Assembly: GCF_041224415.1 (NCBI RefSeq)
Contig: NZ_JBGFFE010000040.1
Location: forward strand, 1 to 12,137
DNA: 12,137 bases
Direction: 5' to 3'
Source: Clostridium_B lapidicellarium
GTDB taxonomy: Bacteria > Bacillota > Clostridia > Clostridiales > Clostridiaceae
This document shows positions 7,554-12,137 of the stretch, one piece after another. Made by a program: the position numbers and the translations under genes. A model generated the notes under the pieces. The model searched no databases, was not told where the DNA came from, and was given only the letters and a program-made list of their open reading frames with translations. Position 1 is the stretch's first letter. Each line of letters starts with the position of its first letter.

Positions 7554-8207
7554 ATGAAAAATAAGGGCGCAAGTTTTCCCATTTTATTCTTGGTATGCGG
7601 ACTGATCTTAGTGGGACTTGTTTCTTCAGTATCCATAAGCAGTTATGTTAAGGCAAATTTAAATAAAGAGACCTCTTATGAAAGTACACAACTTAAAGAC
7701 AATGAATATGGAAAGATATTTTTTAAAAAGCCTGAAAAATTTCCCGATGATATCTCTATAAAAATATATAAAAGCAAGAGAATAATGGAACTTTATGGAG
7801 ATGGAAGATTGATGGGAAGGTTTAAAATCGGTCTTGGTAAAACTCCACAGGGTAAAAAAGAATTGGAGGGAGATAAAAAGACGCCGGAGGGAAGTTATTA
7901 TATATGCTATGTAAATTCCCAAACAAAATATACATATTTTTTGGGAATAAGTTACCCTAATATAGAAGATGCACAGCGGGGACTGGACAAAAATATCATA
8001 AGCAGTGCTCAATATGAAAAAATAAAGCGTGCAATTGAAAATAAAAGACAGCCTCCATGGAACACTCCTCTTGGAGGGGCCATAGGTATACATGGAGGTG
8101 GATCCAAATATGATTGGACTTATGGCTGTATAACTTTATCTGACGGCGACATGAACATATTGAAAAATTATGCACCCTTTAAAACTCCCGTTGAGATATA
8201 TAAATGA
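7554..8207 (+). CDS. L,D-transpeptidase (YkuD domain), membrane-anchored
   Basis: A YkuD-fold cysteine transpeptidase, expected to make 3-3 peptide cross-links in peptidoglycan or attach proteins to it, outside the membrane. Residues about 8-30 form one hydrophobic segment (signal anchor). A short linker leads into the catalytic domain, about 65-217. The family hallmark is visible as IGIHGGG (177-183, with H180) followed by DWTYGCITLSDGDM (187-200, with nucleophile C192). GDKKTPEG (106-113) is the typical strand-loop before the active site. At 217 residues it is compact: no LysM or other wall-binding domain is fused. Ribosome binding is by GGAGAGGAG ending about 5 nt before the ATG. The exact physiological substrate cannot be told from sequence. 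Confidence 0.93.
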   Translation: MKNKGASFPILFLVCGLILVGLVSSVSISSYVKANLNKETSYESTQLKDNEYGKIFFKKPEKFPDDISIKIYKSKRIMELYGDGRLMGRFKIGLGKTPQGKKELEGDKKTPEGSYYICYVNSQTKYTYFLGISYPNIEDAQRGLDKNIISSAQYEKIKRAIENKRQPPWNTPLGGAIGIHGGGSKYDWTYGCITLSDGDMNILKNYAPFKTPVEIYK

Positions 8208-8240
8208 AAAATATTATTCTGGGGGAATATATAGGATAAA

Positions 8241-8290
8241 AAAAGCACAAAATAAAATATCAAATATGTGTAACAATAAGGGGTGCTTTT
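8241..8290. repeat. Inverted repeat before the beta-propeller gene
   Basis: AAAAGCAC (8241-8248) and GTGCTTTT (8283-8290) form an 8-bp perfect inverted repeat around a 34-nt loop. The right arm starts at the last G of the AAGGGG ribosome binding site (8278-8283) and ends 3 nt before the ATG at 8294. It could partly mask translation initiation of the downstream gene, or be a weak terminator remnant. The large loop makes either role uncertain. Confidence 0.35.
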
Positions 8291-8293
8291 GGC

Positions 8294-9052
8294 ATGGTTA
8301 AATACAAAAGAAATAGTATCATATTGGTTTTGAGCTTACTTACAGTATTTTTAACTGTTGTTTTTGCAACTATGGGATATAGGGCAAAATCCCTGGCAAA
8401 AGAGGCACAGAATTCCAAAAACTGCTATTTTGTAATCACGGGGAAAAAAACTATATGTAAGATTGATTCCGTTACAAATCAAATTGTTTCCAGAATCAAT
8501 GTAGAAGGTATTCCGGAAGATGTGAAGATTTCTCCAGATGGGAAGACTTTGGCAGTAGTAGTATTAAATGCAGATGACGAGGATAAGAATGGATTCATAT
8601 TATTTTATAATATCAAGGACAATAAACTCATAAAAAAATTAGAGGTCGGGAAACATCCCTCAAGAATATCCTTTGTCGGCAATAAAAATTATATAATGGT
8701 TACTAATACCAAGGACAACAATATTTCTTTGATTGATGCTGAAAATTATACTTTACTGCAGCCTATATCCTCCGGAAGGAGACCCATAGGTCTTTGTTTG
8801 TCTGCTGATGGTAAATACTGCTATGTGGCAAATACAGGAGAGGACACCATAACTGTGGTAAATACGGAAAATTTTAAGAATACGGAGAAGATGAGGGTCG
8901 GAAGATATCCTACGGACATATCTCTGAATAAGGTCAACGGCAATATTATGGTGACCCTGAGCAGGGAAAAAGCTGTTGCACTGATAAATCCGGGTACAGG
9001 GGATATTGAAAAAGTTAATTTGCTTGATGTACCTCGGGGATTTTGTAGATAA
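8294..9052 (+). CDS. Exported YVTN/YncE-like beta-propeller protein, short form
   Basis: After a basic N-terminus and one hydrophobic segment (about residues 8-27), the remainder consists of repeating units of about 42 residues. Each has the pattern hydrophobic-strand, N-T-x-D-N/D-T-I, then V-G-x-x-P and S-x-D-G-K-x-x-Y-V, typical of YVTN/YncE-type surface propellers. I count roughly five units (about 40-83, 84-127, 128-169, 170-211 and a partial one from 212). Complete propellers of this type usually have six or seven blades in about 330 residues, so 252 residues is short, and the protein ends abruptly in RGFCR within a blade. It may be a truncated gene, or a small propeller closed by its N-terminal strand. 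Function is unknown; binding or scaffolding at the cell surface is typical. The ribosome binding site AAGGGG is at 8278-8283. Confidence 0.8.
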   Translation: MVKYKRNSIILVLSLLTVFLTVVFATMGYRAKSLAKEAQNSKNCYFVITGKKTICKIDSVTNQIVSRINVEGIPEDVKISPDGKTLAVVVLNADDEDKNGFILFYNIKDNKLIKKLEVGKHPSRISFVGNKNYIMVTNTKDNNISLIDAENYTLLQPISSGRRPIGLCLSADGKYCYVANTGEDTITVVNTENFKNTEKMRVGRYPTDISLNKVNGNIMVTLSREKAVALINPGTGDIEKVNLLDVPRGFCR

Positions 9053-9070
9053 AAATATATGTGTAAGGTA

Positions 9071-9098
9071 TGTACAAAATTAAAATATGAGTTATAAT
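9071..9098 (+). promoter_or_regulatory. Candidate distal promoter (P1) of the copper operon
   Basis: TGTACA (9071-9076, four of six matches to the -35 consensus) lies 16 nt before a perfect TATAAT (9093-9098). The site is just downstream of the beta-propeller gene and points toward csoR, over 100 nt away. A Fur/PerR-like box begins 5 nt after the -10, at the expected transcription start. Confidence 0.45.
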
Positions 9099-9102
9099 GT
9101 AT

Positions 9103-9117
9103 TTAGAATGATTATCA
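9103..9117. promoter_or_regulatory. Fur/PerR-family box
   Basis: TTAGAATGATTATCA reads as a 7-1-7 inverted repeat. It matches 12 of 14 positions of the Fur consensus (TGATAAT-n-ATTATCA) and also 12 of 14 of the PerR consensus (TTATAAT-n-ATTATAA), so sequence alone cannot separate the two. Its place just downstream of the P1 -10 box is suited to repression. If real, it would tie copper export to iron or peroxide status. Confidence 0.4.
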
Positions 9118-9124
9118 ATCAATA

Positions 9125-9158
9125 ATAAAATTTAAACAAGTACTTGTTTAAATTTTAT
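9125..9158. promoter_or_regulatory. Perfect 34-bp palindrome upstream of csoR
   Basis: Each 17-nt half is exactly complementary to the other, centred on the GTAC at 9140-9143; the inner core is AAACAAGTACTTGTTT. Without a central loop it resembles a dyad operator (for example of a TetR-type repressor). The T-rich tract that follows (9160-9165) would also allow it to act as an AT-rich terminator for transcripts from P1 or the propeller gene. It covers the -35 region of the proximal candidate promoter. Confidence 0.6.
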
Positions 9159-9164
9159 ATTTTT

Positions 9165-9170
9165 TATAAT
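9165..9170 (+). promoter_or_regulatory. -10 box of candidate proximal copper promoter (P2)
   Basis: A perfect TATAAT lies 2 nt before the CsoR-type inverted repeat, placing the transcription start inside that operator. The -35 is poor: ACTTGT (9142-9147, 17-nt spacer) or TTGTTT (9144-9149, 15-nt spacer), both inside the 34-bp palindrome. A weak -35 and a repressor site over the start fit a copper-inducible promoter. Confidence 0.55.
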
Positions 9171-9172
9171 TA

Positions 9173-9189
9173 CCACCCCGCAGGGGTGG
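9173..9189. promoter_or_regulatory. CsoR operator-like GC-rich inverted repeat
   Basis: CCACCCC (9173-9179) and GGGGTGG (9183-9189) form a perfect 7-bp inverted repeat around GCA, preceded by TA. In this AT-rich setting it stands out. It has the C-run/G-run layout of known CsoR operators, for example those before copZA in Bacillus. It lies directly after the P2 -10 box and abuts the csoR ribosome binding site (GAGGAGG, 9191-9197). Autoregulation by CsoR with release by Cu(I) is the natural reading. Confidence 0.8.
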
Positions 9190-9202
9190 GGAGGAGGCAA
9201 AA

Positions 9203-9472
9203 GTGAATGAGGAAAAAAAGAAAGCTTTTCGAGCATTGAAGACCTCAAAGGGACAAATTGAAGGAATAATGAAGATGATAGAGGATGGAAGGTACTGCAT
9301 CGATATATCAAATCAGATAATAGCAGCTCAGGCTCTGTTGAAAAAAGCAAATTTGCTTATATTGAAGCAGCATTTGAATCATTGTGTAAAAGATGCCTTT
9401 CTTCACAATTCAGGAGAGGAAAAGGTAGATGAAATAATGGATTTATTGAGTAAACTGCTGGATAAAAATTGA
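9203..9472 (+). CDS. csoR: Copper-sensing transcriptional repressor CsoR
   Basis: An all-helical CsoR/RcnR-family (DUF156) repressor of 89 residues, expected to bind operator DNA in the apo form and leave it when Cu(I) binds. The Cu(I) ligand set is complete: C32, H57 and C61 have exactly the spacing of the C-H-C triad of Mycobacterium tuberculosis CsoR (C36, H61, C65), and Y31 matches its second-shell tyrosine. This favours CsoR over the nickel-sensing RcnR (which needs an N-terminal His) and over the persulfide sensor CstR (which lacks the His). The start is GTG with GAGGAGG (9191-9197) 5 nt upstream. A GC-rich operator-like repeat lies just before it. The gene is followed by copA, whose ATG is 17 nt after the csoR stop. 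Confidence 0.95.
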   Translation: MNEEKKKAFRALKTSKGQIEGIMKMIEDGRYCIDISNQIIAAQALLKKANLLILKQHLNHCVKDAFLHNSGEEKVDEIMDLLSKLLDKN

Positions 9473-9473
9473 A

Positions 9474-9479
9474 AGAAGG
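9474..9479 (+). promoter_or_regulatory. Ribosome binding site setting the copA start
   Basis: AGAAGG lies 10 nt before the ATG at 9490. The same frame is open from a TTG at 9469 that overlaps the csoR stop (TTGA), but that codon has no good ribosome binding site at the right distance, and the seven extra residues precede the first heavy-metal-domain strand. ATG 9490 is preferred. Confidence 0.65.
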
Positions 9480-9489
9480 TTTTTTAGAA

Positions 9490-11706
9490 ATGGAAAACAG
9501 GACTTTTCAGGTAGAGGGAATGAGCTGTGCGGCTTGTGCTAGGACAATAGAAAAGGTAAGCAGGAAAGTGGAAGGAGTAAAAGAGGCCAATGTAAATTTT
9601 GCTACTGAAAAACTGACTGTATCTTTTGATCCTTCCAAGATGAAAATAAACCACCTAAAGAAAGATATTGAAAGGGCGGGGTATAAAATTCTCGAAGAAG
9701 AGAGTATTGGCGAAAAGGAAAAGAAGAAAGAAAATGAAATCAGAGGATTAAAAAGAAGATTTATTATATCTGCGGTGTTCACGGTCCCTCTTCTTGTCGT
9801 GGCCATGGGCCCTATGATAACCAGTGCCATTGATCCCATGATGCATCCCCGGGAATTTGCAGTGATTCAACTTTTATTGGTTCTTCCGGTAATGGTGGTT
9901 GGAAGAAAATATTTTATAGGTGGATTTAGATCCCTATTTAAAAGAAGTCCCAATATGGATTCCCTTATAGCAATAGGTACTTCGGCAGCATTTCTATACA
10001 GCTTATTTTCTGTATTTAAAATATTGCAGAGCGGTATCTATCGACATATGTATTTTGAATCTGCAGGAGTTATACTTACCCTTATAACTCTTGGAAAATA
10101 TTTTGAAAACCTGGCAAAGGGCAGAACTTCCGAATCAATTAAAAAATTAATGGGGCTGGCCCCGAAAACTGCAAATGTAATAAAAAATGAAAGGGAAATT
10201 AGGATACCGATTGACGAGGTAAAAGTTTCGGATGTACTTGTAGTGAGACCTGGAGAGAAGATCCCAGTAGATGGCGAGGTTATTGAAGGGATGACTTCTG
10301 TAGATGAGTCGATGCTTACCGGGGAGAGCATACCGGTTGAAAAGACTCCGGGAAGTAAGATTATAGGTGCCAGTATAAATAAGAATGGATCTGTAAAATA
10401 CAGGGCAACTAGAGTTGGAAAAGATACTGCACTTTCTCAGATAATAAAATTGGTGGAAGAAGCCCAGGGTTCGAAAGCACCTATTGCAAAACTTGCGGAT
10501 GTAATAGCCGGTTATTTTGTACCTGTGGTATTGGCATTGGGAATATTGGCTTCTATAGGGTGGTATATATCCGGGCAATCCGCTGTCTTTGCAATAACTA
10601 TATTCATATCTGTACTTGTAATAGCTTGTCCATGTGCCTTGGGATTGGCTACTCCGACGGCTATAATGGTTGGAACTGGCAAGGGAGCAGAGTACGGTGT
10701 ACTTATAAAAAGCGGTGAAGCCTTGGAAGTTGCCCATAAAATACAGACTGTCGTATTTGACAAGACAGGGACTATAACTGAAGGAAAGCCTAAAGTTACA
10801 GATATAATACCGCTTGGCACTGCAAAAGAAGATTATTTGCTTCAAATTGCTGCATCTGCCGAAAGTGCATCGGAGCACCCTCTTGGAGAGGCTATAGTCA
10901 AAGAAGCTAAGAACAGAAATATCCCGCTGGAAGATGCAAAATCCTTTGCTGCCATACCAGGTTGTGGTATTGAAGTTTCCATAGATGACAATGAGGTGCT
11001 TCTGGGAAACATAAAACTTATTTCCAGCAGAAAAATTTCTCAAAAGAACATTGAAACAGAGTGGCAGCAACTTTCCAGCGAAGGTAAGACGCCTATGTAT
11101 ATAGCTATAAATGGTAAATTGATGGGAATAATAGCCGTGGCAGATGTGGTCAAGGAAAATAGCAGAAAAGCTGTGAAAAAGCTTCACTCACTCGGGATAG
11201 AAGTAGTTATGATAACCGGGGATAATAAAAATACAGCTCAGGCCATATCGAGACAGGTCGGTATAGATAGAGTGTTTGCTGAAGTCCTTCCCAAAGATAA
11301 AGCTAGTGAGGTGAAGAAGCTGCAGGGTGAAAACAAGAAGGTAGCTATGGTGGGTGATGGAATAAATGACGCCCCAGCTTTGGCCCAGGCAGATGTGGGA
11401 ATAGCTATAGGCTCCGGTACGGATGTGGCTATGGAGTCGGCAGATATAGTGCTTATGAAAAGTGATCTGATGGATGTTGTTACGGCTATAGATTTAAGCA
11501 AAAAAACTATAAAGAATATAAAGGAAAATCTGTTTTGGGCCTTTGGATACAATTCTCTTGGCATACCGGTTGCCATGGGGGTGCTTTTCATATTTGGGGG
11601 ACCACTTTTGAATCCCATGATAGCGGCATTAGCTATGAGCTTCAGTTCGGTTTCGGTGCTTTTAAATGCGCTTAGGCTCAAGAGATTCAAACCTGCATAC
11701 AGTTAA
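9490..11706 (+). CDS. copA: Cu(I)-exporting P1B-1-type ATPase CopA
   Basis: An inner-membrane pump that uses ATP to export Cu(I). From the ATG at 9490 it has 738 residues. There is one N-terminal heavy-metal-binding domain (about 5-70) with GMSCAAC (C13, C16). Eight membrane helices are expected: four before the actuator (about 92-206), two around the CPC motif, and two at the C-terminus (about 682-727). Catalytic elements are TGES (277-280), transport-site CPC (380-382), DKTGT with phosphorylated D424, SEHPLG (461-466), TGDN (576-579) and GDGINDAP (622-629). YN (687-688) and MSFSS (716-720) in the last helices are the remaining P1B-1 copper-site signatures, which favours Cu(I) or Ag(I) over Zn/Cd. 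Having one N-terminal metal domain, where Bacillus CopA has two, is common. It follows csoR and should be induced by copper. Confidence 0.96.
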   Translation: MENRTFQVEGMSCAACARTIEKVSRKVEGVKEANVNFATEKLTVSFDPSKMKINHLKKDIERAGYKILEEESIGEKEKKKENEIRGLKRRFIISAVFTVPLLVVAMGPMITSAIDPMMHPREFAVIQLLLVLPVMVVGRKYFIGGFRSLFKRSPNMDSLIAIGTSAAFLYSLFSVFKILQSGIYRHMYFESAGVILTLITLGKYFENLAKGRTSESIKKLMGLAPKTANVIKNEREIRIPIDEVKVSDVLVVRPGEKIPVDGEVIEGMTSVDESMLTGESIPVEKTPGSKIIGASINKNGSVKYRATRVGKDTALSQIIKLVEEAQGSKAPIAKLADVIAGYFVPVVLALGILASIGWYISGQSAVFAITIFISVLVIACPCALGLATPTAIMVGTGKGAEYGVLIKSGEALEVAHKIQTVVFDKTGTITEGKPKVTDIIPLGTAKEDYLLQIAASAESASEHPLGEAIVKEAKNRNIPLEDAKSFAAIPGCGIEVSIDDNEVLLGNIKLISSRKISQKNIETEWQQLSSEGKTPMYIAINGKLMGIIAVADVVKENSRKAVKKLHSLGIEVVMITGDNKNTAQAISRQVGIDRVFAEVLPKDKASEVKKLQGENKKVAMVGDGINDAPALAQADVGIAIGSGTDVAMESADIVLMKSDLMDVVTAIDLSKKTIKNIKENLFWAFGYNSLGIPVAMGVLFIFGGPLLNPMIAALAMSFSSVSVLLNALRLKRFKPAYS

Positions 11707-11795
11707 AAGATTTAACTTGTGATTTAAATTGGGACTTTGAATTAAAGCTGCCAGTTTAAAAATAAATATAAAATGTAAAATAGAGAGGTGTAAAA

Positions 11796-12023
11796 ATGTT
11801 TTTTAAAGGAAAAATAAAAAAAACAGTACATGTGGAGGGAATGAGCTGTCAGCATTGCGTGCAGCATGTTAAATCCGCTTTGGAATCAATAAAGGGAGTT
11901 TCAAGTGCTAAAGTGGATTTAAACAGTAAGACTGCAGTTATAAAGTCGTCTTCTGAGATTGACAACTCAGACATAGAAAAGGCCATCAAGGATGCAGGCT
12001 ATGAGGTAAAAAGTATTGAGTAA
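11796..12023 (+). CDS. copZ: Copper chaperone CopZ (heavy-metal-associated domain protein)
   Basis: A single ferredoxin-like heavy-metal-associated domain of 75 residues, with the metal-binding loop GMSCQHC (C18, H20, C21) and the typical closing AGYEV (67-71). It is expected to carry Cu(I) in the cytosol, delivering it to the CopA N-terminal domain and possibly to CsoR. Position 20 is His in the CxHC form seen in gram-positive CopZ proteins, unlike the CAAC of the CopA domain. The ribosome binding site is GAGAGGTG, about 5 nt before the ATG. The 89-nt gap after copA is wider than elsewhere in the operon but shows no convincing promoter or terminator, so co-transcription with csoR-copA is likely. 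Confidence 0.92.
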   Translation: MFFKGKIKKTVHVEGMSCQHCVQHVKSALESIKGVSSAKVDLNSKTAVIKSSSEIDNSDIEKAIKDAGYEVKSIE

Positions 12024-12044
12024 AATATAAATAATGTGATCTTG

Positions 12045-12087
12045 AAATGTTGGGTAAATGGTAAAATTATTTACCCAACATTTTTTT
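12045..12087 (+). terminator. Strong intrinsic terminator of the copper operon
   Basis: A 15-bp perfect stem (12045-12059 with 12069-12083) with a 9-nt loop contains the GC core GTTGGG/CCCAAC. It runs directly into seven T residues (12081-12087). The A-rich start of the left arm might allow some function on the other strand too. It lies 22 nt after the copZ stop and ends the csoR-copA-copZ transcript. Confidence 0.92.
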
Positions 12088-12137
12088 ATATGTTAGAGTT
12101 TCCCCAAAATAAATTATTTCAAATATACCTAGACCTA

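Noticed and set aside
8241..8290. Intrinsic terminator after the L,D-transpeptidase gene
   Set aside because: The stem is 8 bp with a 34-nt loop and only four T residues, all within the stem, so termination is unlikely. Kept only as an inverted repeat.
9469..9489. copA start at TTG 9469 overlapping the csoR stop
   Set aside because: No ribosome binding site at proper distance, whereas ATG 9490 has AGAAGG 10 nt upstream and fits the usual N-terminus of the metal-binding domain.
10147..11187. Long minus-strand open frame opposite copA
   Set aside because: It is the antisense shadow of a clear copA coding sequence, is rich in Y, S, C and F with no domain pattern, and lacks a ribosome binding site.
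11707..11795. Separate promoter for copZ
   Set aside because: TATAAA-like sequences occur at 11767-11772, but no -35 is found at 16-18 nt spacing; the nearest TTGAAT is 24 nt away.
12088..12137. Start of another gene at the right edge
   Set aside because: Only 50 nt of AT-rich sequence remain after the terminator, with no ribosome binding site or start codon that can be supported.

Overview
The window is AT-rich, densely packed and coded entirely on the + strand. Codon use (many ATA, AGA and AAA codons), strong purine-rich ribosome binding sites, frequent GTG/TTG starts and the gene content all suggest a Firmicute, most likely a Clostridium sensu stricto. The species cannot be fixed from the sequence alone.

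Positions 77-6984 hold a seven-gene aromatic amino acid operon: tyrA, aroB, aroA, aroC, pheA, aroE, aroK. Genes are separated by 4-80 nt or overlap by 4 nt. Together they supply 3-dehydroquinate synthesis, shikimate formation and phosphorylation, EPSP and chorismate synthesis, and the two branches from chorismate/prephenate to phenylalanine and tyrosine. DAHP synthase and 3-dehydroquinate dehydratase (aroD/aroQ) are not in the window. No operon promoter is visible, so transcription probably enters from upstream. The left edge (8-51) carries three abutting mini-hairpins, and an AT-rich palindromic element sits between pheA and aroE.

Positions 7097-9052 hold three genes whose products each begin with one hydrophobic segment and are predicted to face outside the membrane: a coiled-coil protein of unknown function, a YkuD-type L,D-transpeptidase, and a short YVTN/YncE-like beta-propeller that looks C-terminally truncated. 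This looks like a small cell-envelope cluster. A candidate terminator at the end of aroK and a candidate promoter at about 7012-7040 separate it from the aro operon.

Positions 9053-12087 hold a copper-homeostasis locus: csoR (Cu(I)-sensing repressor), copA (Cu(I)-exporting P1B ATPase) and copZ (Cu chaperone), closed by a strong intrinsic terminator (12045-12087). The 150-nt region before csoR is the most information-rich stretch of the window. It contains a candidate promoter followed by a Fur/PerR-like box, a perfect 34-bp palindrome, a second -10 box, and a GC-rich inverted repeat typical of a CsoR operator that touches the csoR ribosome binding site. I see no phage, transposase, CRISPR or clearly novel multi-gene system. 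The best leads are the layered csoR regulatory region and the uncharacterised envelope cluster.
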